DNA from: Candidatus Planktophila versatilis
GTDB taxonomy: Bacteria > Actinomycetota > Actinomycetes > Nanopelagicales > Nanopelagicaceae
Length of the DNA: 64,000 nucleotides
Assembly: GCF_002288265.1 (NCBI RefSeq)
Contig: NZ_CP016778.1
Location: 992,001-1,056,000 of the forward strand
Direction of reading: 5' to 3'
In this document: positions 55,111-64,000 of the stretch, one piece after another
Layout of the letters: each line of letters opens with the position of its first letter
Numbering within the stretch: the first letter of the stretch is position 1
Translations under genes and position numbers: made by a program
Notes under the pieces: generated by a model
What the model was told of the DNA's origin: nothing
Seen by the model: only the letters and a program-made list of their open reading frames with translations
Database searches by the model: none

Positions 55111-56212
55111 GCTGCATAACGATTTCTACGCGCTGGAATGACTTCACATCTGAGTATCCGCAGGTGGCCATCGCACGACGTAGTGCACCAAATAAATTCA
55201 TAGAACCATCGGATGCATGTGATGGCCCATTCAAAATTTCTTCCAGTGTTCCCACGGTTCCCACATTCATGCGCTGACCACGAGGAACCTCAGGATGGTA
55301 TGCCTCAGAACCCCAATGCCAACCAAGACCTGGAGATTCGACAGCCTTGGCAAGTGCTGCGCCCATCATGACCGCATCTGCTCCACATGCAATCGCCTTT
55401 GCAATGTTTCCAGATTTTCCAACGGCGCCGTCGGCAATAACATGGACATAACGTCCGCCAGATTCATCGAGGTATTCACGACGAGCTGCTGCAACATCGG
55501 CAACTGCTGTTGCCATCGGAACTTCAATACCAAGAACTGTTTGGGTTGTGTGGGCAGCTCCGCCGCCAAAACCAACGAGAACTCCAGCAGCTCCAGCGCG
55601 CATGAGGTGTAGTGCGCCAGTTGTTGTTGCAACCCCGCCCACAATCACTGGCACATCGAGTTCATAGATAAATTTCTTCAAGTTCAGTGCTTCATTTTCG
55701 GCGGCAACATGCTCGGCAGACACTGTGGTTCCACGAATAACAAAGATATCCACACCTGCATCAATCACCGCCTTGTGAAGTTGGGCGGTGCGCTGTGGTG
55801 AAAGTGATGCCGCAACAGTGACACCTGAATCGCGAATCTGCTTAATACGTTCTTTGATCAGTTCAGGCCGGATAGGTGCGGAATAAATCTCTTGCATGCG
55901 ACGTGTTGCATGCTGATCTGGCATCGATGCGATTTCACCGAGTGGAATACGTGGATCCTCATAACGAGTCCACAACCCCTCAAGGTTAAGTACTCCTAGA
56001 CCGCCCAGTTTTCCTATCGCAATCGCAGTCTCTGGTGAGACCACTGAATCCATAGGTGCTGCAATCAGTGGTAGATCAAACTTATAGGCATCTATCTGCC
56101 AGGTAGTGGAAACATCTTCCGGGGTACGAGTACGACGACTTGGCACAATGGCAATATCGTCAAATGAATAGGCGTGACGGGCTCTTTTTCCGGGTGCGAT
56201 TTCGTAATCCAT
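55100..56212 (-). CDS. guaB3: GuaB3 family IMP dehydrogenase-related protein
   Basis: The 370-residue TIM-barrel protein belongs to the GuaB3 branch found in Actinobacteria and cyanobacteria. It begins [31 protein letters not shown] and lacks CBS domains. At the loop where IMP dehydrogenases have the catalytic Cys (GSICTT) it reads [13 protein letters not shown], so no Cys is present. The cyanobacterial relative has been reported active as an IMP dehydrogenase; activity here is unknown. It sits 2 bases after guaB and overlaps guaA. Confidence 0.9.
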   Translation of the reverse strand: MDYEIAPGKRARHAYSFDDIAIVPSRRTRTPEDVSTTWQIDAYKFDLPLIAAPMDSVVSPETAIAIGKLGGLGVLNLEGLWTRYEDPRIPLGEIASMPDQHATRRMQEIYSAPIRPELIKERIKQIRDSGVTVAASLSPQRTAQLHKAVIDAGVDIFVIRGTTVSAEHVAAENEALNLKKFIYELDVPVIVGGVATTTGALHLMRAGAAGVLVGFGGGAAHTTQTVLGIEVPMATAVADVAAARREYLDESGGRYVHVIADGAVGKSGNIAKAIACGADAVMMGAALAKAVESPGLGWHWGSEAYHPEVPRGQRMNVGTVGTLEEILNGPSHASDGSMNLFGALRRAMATCGYSDVKSFQRVEIVMQHGR

Positions 56213-56214
56213 AG

Positions 56215-57357
<1,143 letters not shown>

Positions 57358-57374
57358 CTAGTCTAACTTGAGAA

Positions 57375-58262
57375 TTAAGCGCCGATTGCCTGCTTGATTT
57401 CAGAACAGGCGAGCGCTAAATCCTCAGCAAAGGCAACCTCTTGGCATTGATCTCGGTCCCAGCCAGGGCCACCTAGGACAACTCGCGGGGCTGGGCGAAC
57501 ATTCGGAATTTCCTTAAAGAATTTAGGATCACCATTTTTTGCTAACTGAGCCCAGAGAAATACAGCAGGTGGGGCGCTGCGAGTTACGACCGTAGATAGC
57601 GCTGCCAGCGGAGTTCGCGCCCCCATTACCTGACATTCGATATTCAATTCAGCAAGTGCGGCGGTAAGTGCATGCAAAGCTAGACAGTGCAGCTCCTCCC
57701 CGACAGATGCCAGCAGCACCGGACGAGGATTGATAGGGCTCTTAATCTCCCTTGAGAAATCACGCAAAACATTTGTGATTGATTCCGAAAGTAAGTGCTC
57801 TACTTCAATTCCTTCACCAGTTTGCGCCCAGATATCGCCAACGATAATTAAGACCGGAACCATGACCTCATGCCAACTATCAATGACTCCGAATTGAGAA
57901 ATTTCCTGACGCAATAGCGCCTCAACAAAATTGTGATCAAGTGATTGCGCAGCGCTCACAATCGCATCCACCACATCAGAGCGCTCGTGAACCGTCTCTA
58001 CGATCTGCTCCAGGTTAAGACTGCCCTTATGAGATAGGGCTTGTTCGGCAGCCTCTGCCGGACTCACTCCGGCAACAATCAACCGTCGCATCATGATCAA
58101 TTTGGCGAGGTCTTGCGGGAGATACTTACGATGCTCACCGGCTTCGTGGCCCGATGGACCAAGGCCATATCTGCGGGCCCAGGTGCGAAGAGTTGCCGGG
58201 GCTACGCCAATCCGGCGAGCCACCGCCGCCACGGTGAGTTTCTCTTCACCTATGGCAGCCAT
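57375..58262 (-). CDS. MerR-type regulator with C-terminal B12-binding domain, CarH/LitR-like
   Basis: The 295-residue protein has an N-terminal MerR winged helix (TVAAVARRIGVAPATLRTWARRYGL, residues 10-34, HRKY wing), a four-helix segment and a C-terminal Rossmann-type cobalamin fold. The CarH photoreceptor signature W-x9-EH is present exactly (W145, E155, H156), and the lower-ligand motif appears as E190-x-H192. In CarH these residues cap and bind adenosylcobalamin, whose photolysis releases DNA. The residue after Trp is Ala, where T. thermophilus CarH has His132. It faces the whiB-family gene across 145 bases. Light sensing is inferred from motifs. Confidence 0.85.
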   Translation of the reverse strand: MAAIGEEKLTVAAVARRIGVAPATLRTWARRYGLGPSGHEAGEHRKYLPQDLAKLIMMRRLIVAGVSPAEAAEQALSHKGSLNLEQIVETVHERSDVVDAIVSAAQSLDHNFVEALLRQEISQFGVIDSWHEVMVPVLIIVGDIWAQTGEGIEVEHLLSESITNVLRDFSREIKSPINPRPVLLASVGEELHCLALHALTAALAELNIECQVMGARTPLAALSTVVTRSAPPAVFLWAQLAKNGDPKFFKEIPNVRPAPRVVLGGPGWDRDQCQEVAFAEDLALACSEIKQAIGA

Positions 58263-58320
58263 GACGTAATCCTGTCGGAAAGTGGCTCAACTCACCACCT
58301 GAAAAACGGACATTTTGGCC

Positions 58321-58371
58321 CTTGAACAAGACACGGAACGATTGCCTCTTGAACAACCTATGAAACGATTG
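58321..58371. repeat. Tandem direct repeat in the MerR-B12 / whiB intergenic region, candidate operator
   Basis: Two 24-base units at 58321-58344 and 58348-58371 (period 27) share CTTGAACAA at the left and AACGATTG at the right, with a divergent 7-base middle. Viewed finer, this is four head-to-tail (G/A)AAC(A/G)A sites spaced 12, 15 and 12 bases. TTGAACAA fits the nTnnACAn half-site that I recall for T. thermophilus CarH. The right-hand unit contains the -35 box of the whiB promoter. Confidence 0.7.
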
Positions 58372-58377
58372 TATCCT
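58349..58377 (+). promoter_or_regulatory. Candidate promoter of the whiB-family gene
   Basis: TTGAAC (58349-58354) and TATCCT (58372-58377) are separated by 17 bases. Transcription would begin near 58384, leaving a 24-base leader with GGAG at 58397-58400. The whole -35 and spacer lie inside the second direct repeat, so a protein bound there would block RNA polymerase. Confidence 0.6.
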
Positions 58378-58407
58378 CTGAGATCCCTAGGGAAAAGGAG
58401 AACCATC

Positions 58408-58710
58408 ATGGCTGAACTATCACGACTTCCTCAACCTATTGCTGAGCAATGGGAATGGCAGTACCAAGGTGCCTGCCGATCGATGGACTCTGAGAAGTTC
58501 TTCCATCCTGATGGAGAACGTGGACCCCGTCGTCGCAATCGCGAGAATGCCGCGAAGACTATCTGCGCATCATGTCCGGTCATTGCAGCCTGCCGCGCCC
58601 ACGCGCTCGCCGTCCAAGAACCCTATGGAATCTGGGGCGGTCTATCAGAAGATGATCGCAGCGCAATCTTGATACAGCGCGGCATACCAGTTATTTCACA
58701 CGCATCATAA
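58408..58710 (+). CDS. WhiB-family iron-sulfur transcription factor, WhiB3/WhiD-like
   Basis: The 100-residue protein, started at ATG 58408 with GGAG 7 bases upstream, has the four cluster cysteines (GACRSMD; ICASCPVIAACRAHAL), the WhiB3/WhiD-type FFHPDGERGPRRRNRE segment and the G[IV]WGG turn as YGIWGGLSEDDR. WhiB proteins carry a [4Fe-4S] cluster and regulate through the primary sigma factor. WhiD is needed for late sporulation in Streptomyces and WhiB3 responds to redox in mycobacteria. The position between groEL and guaB is also the whiD position in Streptomyces. An open frame back to 58315 is not used because it crosses the promoter. Confidence 0.93.
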   Translation: MAELSRLPQPIAEQWEWQYQGACRSMDSEKFFHPDGERGPRRRNRENAAKTICASCPVIAACRAHALAVQEPYGIWGGLSEDDRSAILIQRGIPVISHAS

Positions 58711-58734
58711 TTATCAAATAATTACTAGAAGAGA

Positions 58735-58763
58735 AAAACCCCCGTACTCAGTACGGGGGTTTT
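58735..58763. terminator. Bidirectional terminator between whiB-family gene and groEL
   Basis: A 13-bp perfect stem (58735-58747 with 58751-58763; core CCCCCGTAC/GTACGGGGG) with a 3-base loop is flanked by A and T runs on both sides. It is placed between two convergent genes, so it can end transcription from both. Confidence 0.93.
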
Positions 58764-58779
58764 CTTATCAACTTTTTTA

Positions 58780-60417
<1,638 letters not shown>

Positions 60418-60711
60418 TTACTTCTCGATAATCGCGAGGATGTCGCGAGCAGAGAGAACGAGGTACTCCTCGTTGTTGTACTTCACTTCAGTTCCGCCGT
60501 ACTTGCTATAGAGAACAACGTCGCCAACTTTTACATCCATTGGTACGCGAACGCCATCATCGAAGCGGCCTGGGCCAACTGCAACAACTGTGCCTTCTTG
60601 TGGCTTCTCTTTCGCGGTATCTGGGATAACAAGACCTGATGCAGTTGTAGTCTCAGCTTCATTTGCCTTAACAACAATGCGATCTTCGAGTGGCTTAATG
60701 GCAACTGCCAT
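60418..60711 (-). CDS. groES: Co-chaperonin GroES
   Basis: The 97-residue protein starts at ATG 60711 with a good AAGGAG RBS; the frame is open to 60789 but enters the promoter region. Signatures are [11 protein letters not shown], the mobile loop [27 protein letters not shown] and [21 protein letters not shown]. It caps GroEL. It is first in the groES-groEL operon and controlled by CIRCE. Confidence 0.97.
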   Translation of the reverse strand: MAVAIKPLEDRIVVKANEAETTTASGLVIPDTAKEKPQEGTVVAVGPGRFDDGVRVPMDVKVGDVVLYSKYGGTEVKYNNEEYLVLSARDILAIIEK

Positions 60712-60789
60712 GGTGGTACTCCTTCTTATTCGAGTGTGTGTTTCGAGTCTTAGCTTTGATATTTCCACTATGCCGGGACTTACCTGCAA

Positions 60790-60816
60790 TTAGCAGTGTG
60801 GGCCCGAGAGTGCTAA
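60790..60816. promoter_or_regulatory. CIRCE element (HrcA operator) for groES-groEL
   Basis: TTAGCAGTG (60790-60798), a 9-base spacer and GAGTGCTAA (60808-60816) match the CIRCE consensus TTAGCACTC-N9-GAGTGCTAA with two mismatches in one arm. It is 79 bases ahead of the groES start, where HrcA would repress until heat stress. hrcA itself is not in the window. Confidence 0.92.
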
Positions 60817-60859
60817 CGCCAAGCCTAGGGGCGCTTATTCCACCCGGCAAATCCAAGAG

Positions 60860-61891
60860 CTAAAGGCTGACCTGCTCCACCTTCAGGCTCGAATCGGCAT
60901 CAAAGGCCCCGTGTGTGGCTGGCCTGCCCGAACTGAGCATCAGGGAGCCCAGAGCCGCCACCATCGCCCCATTATCAGTACAAAGGCCGGCGACTGGGAT
61001 ACGAAGCTCCACCCCGGCTTTTTCACAGCGATCAGCTGCCACCGCGCGAAGACGTGAATTAGCAGCTACTCCACCAGCGATCACCAATGAATTAATCCCC
61101 GTCGATTTACATGCAGCCAGTGCCTTAAGCAGCAAGACATCAACTACCGCCTCTTGAAATGATGCTGCCACATCTGCGCGAACAAATCTTGGCGTGTTCT
61201 CTAAATATCTAGCCACTGCAGTCTTAAGTCCAGAGAAAGAAAATTCATAAGGGCGAGACTGCCAATCTTGGGAAGTTGTCAGCCCTCTTGGAAAATCAAT
61301 TGCAGTTGGTGATCCGCCAACTGCTTCCCGATCGATTGCAGGCCCGCCCGGAAAACCTAGCGCCAATAGCCGTGCAATTTTATCGAAAGCTTCACCTGCC
61401 GCGTCATCCATCGTTGCACCTAGTTTGGTAATTGAACCGGTGATGTCATCTACTTGGAGAAGTGAAGAGTGACCACCGCTAACCAGCAACGCAATAGTTG
61501 GATCTGTGGGTTTGTCATGGGTTAAGTAATCAACTGAAACATGAGCTGCTAAATGGTTCACACCATAGAGCGGGCGACCAAGACCTTGCGCAAGTCCACT
61601 TGCTGATGCAACGCCGACAAGGAGTGCTCCCACTAATCCGGGGCCAGCTGTCACAGCAATGGCGTCGATATCTTTAAGTGAAATCTTTGCCTCTGTCACG
61701 GCGCGTTGGATGCTGGGAAGCATCGCCTCTAAATGTGCACGAGATGCGATTTCAGGAACTACTCCCCCAAAGCGTGCATGTTCTTCCACACTCGATGCAA
61801 TGACATTAGCCAATAAAGTGCGCCCGCGCACAATTCCTATTGCGGTTTCATCACACGAAGTTTCAATGCCAAGAACTATCGGCTGCATCAT
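60860..61891 (-). CDS. tsaD: tRNA N6-adenosine threonylcarbamoyltransferase
   Basis: The 343-residue ASKHA-fold enzyme transfers the threonylcarbamoyl group to A37 of ANN-decoding tRNAs. It begins [14 protein letters not shown], has the metal histidines in NHLAAHVS (HxxxH), [16 protein letters not shown] and [11 protein letters not shown]. The ATG at 61891 overlaps the rimI stop (ATGA); a second ATG follows in the next codon. It is last in the tsaE-tsaB-rimI-tsaD operon. Confidence 0.97.
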   Translation of the reverse strand: MMQPIVLGIETSCDETAIGIVRGRTLLANVIASSVEEHARFGGVVPEIASRAHLEAMLPSIQRAVTEAKISLKDIDAIAVTAGPGLVGALLVGVASASGLAQGLGRPLYGVNHLAAHVSVDYLTHDKPTDPTIALLVSGGHSSLLQVDDITGSITKLGATMDDAAGEAFDKIARLLALGFPGGPAIDREAVGGSPTAIDFPRGLTTSQDWQSRPYEFSFSGLKTAVARYLENTPRFVRADVAASFQEAVVDVLLLKALAACKSTGINSLVIAGGVAANSRLRAVAADRCEKAGVELRIPVAGLCTDNGAMVAALGSLMLSSGRPATHGAFDADSSLKVEQVSL

Positions 61892-62340
61892 GTGAACTCC
61901 TTGCGCATGACAAGAGCGTCACTGCCAGGACCGTAGTAATTCATACGTACCGAAATCTGCATATATCCAAGTGCCTGATAGAGCTCGATGGCGGCGGCGT
62001 TGGTATGTTCGACTTCCAGCATCATGGCACTGGCGCCACGTTCTTCTGACCATTGCTCAATTTGTCGCATAAATTCGCGGGCTATCCCCTGCCTGCGAAA
62101 TTCAGTAAGTACTGCCACGGTGAGAATATCTGCCTCAACTCCTGGTGCTGGCAGAAATACGCCGCAATACCCCACGATGCGATTATCACTTTCGGCCACC
62201 GACATAAATCGGCTGCGAGGAATTCCAGCAAACTCCTCTTTAAATTGCGCAGCGCTCCACGGTGAATATGGAAATAACTCTTTCTCATAACCGACAAGAA
62301 CTGGAATATCCAATGCGATGGGCTGGCGATAACTAATCAT
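61888..62340 (-). CDS. rimI: Ribosomal-protein-alanine N-acetyltransferase RimI-like
   Basis: The 150-residue GNAT protein has the acetyl-CoA motif in [15 protein letters not shown] (R/Q-x-x-G-x-A) and the C-terminal [19 protein letters not shown] typical of RimI. It probably acetylates the N-terminus of S18, and in many Actinobacteria it sits between tsaB and tsaD, as here. Both ends overlap by 4 bases. Confidence 0.92.
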   Translation of the reverse strand: MISYRQPIALDIPVLVGYEKELFPYSPWSAAQFKEEFAGIPRSRFMSVAESDNRIVGYCGVFLPAPGVEADILTVAVLTEFRRQGIAREFMRQIEQWSEERGASAMMLEVEHTNAAAIELYQALGYMQISVRMNYYGPGSDALVMRKEFT

Positions 62341-62870
62341 GGCCGCTCCGCAGTGGGCACAGCATCAGGTCGACGTAAATACATAGGCTCAGTTACGCTC
62401 TGACTTGCTGCCAGTGAAACTAGTTTTTGCATATCGGGAAAAACATCAATGATGAAGTTGGCAACTTCAGCTGGTTTATTGACCGAGGGACCAGCAACGC
62501 GGACGCCATCTTTGTAACTAGCCCAGTAAATCTCTTTCCGGCGGGCATCAATTGCCACTGTGTACTGATCTTTATCAATTGCAATCGCATCAAGTGAACA
62601 GATTCCAATAACAGGAATCTGGCGGGCGAGAGCAAAGGACTGCGCAAATGCGATCCCCACACGAAGACCGGTAAATGGCCCCGGACCCATTCCCACAACT
62701 ACTTGGTGCGGAGGCTTGGCAACCTTCAGCGCATCTGCAACTAACTCTGAAAGTGCGCGTCCATGATCAGTTGCTCCCTCATGAGCTTTCTCAAAAAGAA
62801 CTACGCCATCTTCGATAATGCCAACAATCGTCTTTGAAGTTGAGGTGTCGATAGCGAGTGAGATTGTCAT
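62337..62870 (-). CDS. tsaB: tRNA threonylcarbamoyladenosine biosynthesis protein TsaB
   Basis: The 177-residue protein is the shortened, non-catalytic ASKHA partner of TsaD. It begins SLAIDTSTSKTIVG and contains VVGMGPGPFTGLRVGIAFAQ. It is shorter than the E. coli form (about 230), in keeping with the trimmed C-terminal half of small-genome versions. Start and stop both overlap neighbours. Confidence 0.93.
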   Translation of the reverse strand: MTISLAIDTSTSKTIVGIIEDGVVLFEKAHEGATDHGRALSELVADALKVAKPPHQVVVGMGPGPFTGLRVGIAFAQSFALARQIPVIGICSLDAIAIDKDQYTVAIDARRKEIYWASYKDGVRVAGPSVNKPAEVANFIIDVFPDMQKLVSLAASQSVTEPMYLRRPDAVPTAERP

Positions 62871-63322
62871 AGCTCAACACCCTGCCAGCGCGCGCCGACC
62901 TTATTGATAAATACTTCACGAACTTCTTCAGTGCGATCAATGGTGATTTCAAGGCGTTCATCACTTAATCGTGCAGATTCAGCCCCGCCCCATTCAATGA
63001 CCGTCACGGCATCTTCGCGCGCCGTATCAAGATCCAAGTCATCTAAGTGAACAGCTGCATTGCCACCTTCAAGTAGTCGGTAAGCATCGACATGGATAAG
63101 TGTGAGCGGAGCCTGATGAATTCGGGAGATCACAAAGGTGGGCGATGTAACGTCGTTGATGCCAAGTGCTTGACCAATACCTTGAACCAAAACAGTTTTG
63201 CCAGCGCCCAATGGGCCGTTGAGCAAGATCAGATCTCCAACGCGGCACTGTGCACCTATGCGCATACCTAGTGCATGCATATCTGCAGCAGTCTCGATTC
63301 TCACTCGTGAAGGATAGTTCAT
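62867..63322 (-). CDS. tsaE: tRNA threonylcarbamoyladenosine biosynthesis ATPase TsaE
   Basis: The 151-residue P-loop ATPase has Walker A GPLGAGKTVLVQGIG, the TSPTFVISR segment, HVDAYRL and VIEWG with the Walker-B-like function. It completes the TsaBDE machinery. The ATG at 63322 has no Shine-Dalgarno sequence: the bases before it are the U-tract of the terminator at 63330-63367. A downstream ATG at 63280 is a less likely start because it would remove part of the usual N-terminal region. Confidence 0.93.
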   Translation of the reverse strand: MNYPSRVRIETAADMHALGMRIGAQCRVGDLILLNGPLGAGKTVLVQGIGQALGINDVTSPTFVISRIHQAPLTLIHVDAYRLLEGGNAAVHLDDLDLDTAREDAVTVIEWGGAESARLSDERLEITIDRTEEVREVFINKVGARWQGVEL

Positions 63323-63329
63323 AGTGAAA

Positions 63330-63367
63330 AAGAAGAAGGGCCCCAGTCTCCCAGGGCCCTTCTTCTT
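63330..63367 (-). terminator. Rho-independent terminator of the gene entering from the right edge
   Basis: A 14-bp perfect stem (63330-63343 with 63354-63367) closes a 10-base loop and is followed on the minus strand by TTTTC. It lies 14 bases after the stop of the partial gene and ends only 7 bases ahead of the tsaE start codon. AAGAAG/CTTCTT at the base also gives a weak reverse tail. Confidence 0.9.
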
Positions 63368-63381
63368 AACTTATTGCTGAA

Positions 63382-64000
63382 TTAATAGCCGAAGTCATAC
63401 TTCAGATCGGCTGGACGATAATCAATATCGCCATTGAGGTAAGGAACCTTTTCTGCAATGTATTGAACATACTTGCTTGTAGGAACCTTTCCTGATTTAG
63501 CAGCGACTGCGAGCATATCTACCCATGCCTTCATCTGCTTTGTGGTGAAGGATTGATGGCCTACTCCAGATACTGCTGGAGCTGCCTTCAAATCTGGCGC
63601 ACCTGTAGCAAGGAACTTTGTGTAGGTTTCAGGTGTCATGGCATAGAGTGCAAGCGTGTTCCAGATTGGCTTCTTGCCAGTTCTTGTCTTCTCCCAAGCT
63701 GAAAGTGCCTTTTCGTAGACTTCGCGCTTGCGATCTACATAACGTGATGAGTTACCGGCAAAGACCAAACGATCTGCTTCATTTGAAATCAAGATCGTTG
63801 GCTTGGTTGAGGTAAATGATGACTTATCAAGTGCCTTGAACTTGGCAATTGCAGCTGCATCACCTGTAACACGAGGAGCCATGGAAAGCACTCCAAGCAT
63901 TGCAGCAATACCTTCATCACCTGAAAGTCCTAGGTTGTAACGACCAGAATCAGCCTCATCGAGCAGTGCTGCCCAATTAGTTTTTGTATTGTCGTAGAAA
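63382..64000 (-). CDS. Hypothetical protein, C-terminal part (start beyond window)
   Basis: At least 205 residues of frame continue to the right edge, so the start is outside. I do not recognise the family with confidence. PTILISNEADRLVF followed by GVGHQSFTTKQM resembles the Asp and His regions of alpha/beta hydrolases, for example a peptidase- or lipase-like enzyme, and the tail YIAEKVPYLNGDIDYRPADLKYDFGY is unusual. A strand-loop NLGLSGDEGIAAM near the left part could be the nucleophile region but lacks a clear GxSxG. No membrane segment is visible in the part present. Confidence 0.55.
   Translation of the reverse strand, partial: FYDNTKTNWAALLDEADSGRYNLGLSGDEGIAAMLGVLSMAPRVTGDAAAIAKFKALDKSSFTSTKPTILISNEADRLVFAGNSSRYVDRKREVYEKALSAWEKTRTGKKPIWNTLALYAMTPETYTKFLATGAPDLKAAPAVSGVGHQSFTTKQMKAWVDMLAVAAKSGKVPTSKYVQYIAEKVPYLNGDIDYRPADLKYDFGY

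Overview
The window looks like chromosome from a streamlined, moderate-GC actinobacterium. A freshwater planktonic lineage such as the acI / Nanopelagicales group is the best guess, but this is inferred from gene content and not proven. Supporting signs are a WhiB3/WhiD-type WhiB protein, the guaB-guaB3-guaA block next to groES-groEL with a His-rich GroEL tail, a sucCD-purN-purH-folD-DUF3017-mdh-icd run as in Streptomyces, an MsiK-like orphan sugar ATPase, and extremely tight packing with many ATGA or TAATG overlaps. No rRNA, tRNA, insertion sequence, prophage or CRISPR array was seen. No gene-free stretch exceeds 300 bases; the longest is about 243 bases at 44997-45239.

Layout. (1) 1-16129: nucleoside salvage. 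A plus-strand run (biotin carboxylase alpha subunit, purine nucleoside phosphorylase, phosphopentose/hexose mutase, deoC, a split ALDH16-like pair) converges on a minus-strand run (nucleoside-type BMP lipoprotein, ATPase, two permeases, cdd, deoA, add). Together they would import nucleosides, deaminate and phosphorolyse them, and turn pentose phosphates into glyceraldehyde-3-phosphate and acetate. (2) 16129-19656: trpS, a CNNM/CorC-type membrane protein, and an msiK-like ATPase with a two-hairpin leader. (3) 19710-31294: a ten-gene central-metabolism run on the minus strand (sucCD, a DUF6350-like protein, purN, purH, folD, DUF3017, mdh, icd, a PepE-like peptidase), preceded by pcrA, which diverges from a PIG-L deacetylase across only 28 bp. 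(4) 32052-52722: a large accessory island for sugar acids. It holds a FrcABC-like importer, DgoD-like dehydratase, KDG kinase, DgoA-like aldolase, a DHDPS-family aldolase, an IlvD/Edd dehydratase, a lactonase, three SDRs, a GH88/105 hydrolase, two crotonase paralogues, a CaiB-type CoA transferase, an MBL-fold enzyme, one FadR-type GntR regulator, and a four-gene plus-strand operon ending in an enolase paralogue with altered active-site residues. (5) 52909-63322: housekeeping genes (cyclophilin, guaA, guaB3, a CBS-less guaB, whiD-like, groEL/groES under CIRCE, tsaD-rimI-tsaB-tsaE), interrupted by a CarH-like B12-binding MerR regulator. (6) A truncated unidentified gene runs off the right edge.

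The two most interesting regions are 57375-58710 and 47094-50980. In the first, a CarH-like MerR-B12 protein carries the W-x9-EH signature and faces a WhiB-family gene; tandem direct repeats, matching as far as I recall the T. thermophilus CarH half-site, overlap the whiB promoter, suggesting light control of an iron-sulfur regulator. In the second, a U32-like TIM barrel, an SDR, an APH-type kinase and an enolase paralogue lacking the substrate His form a compact operon whose pathway I cannot name.
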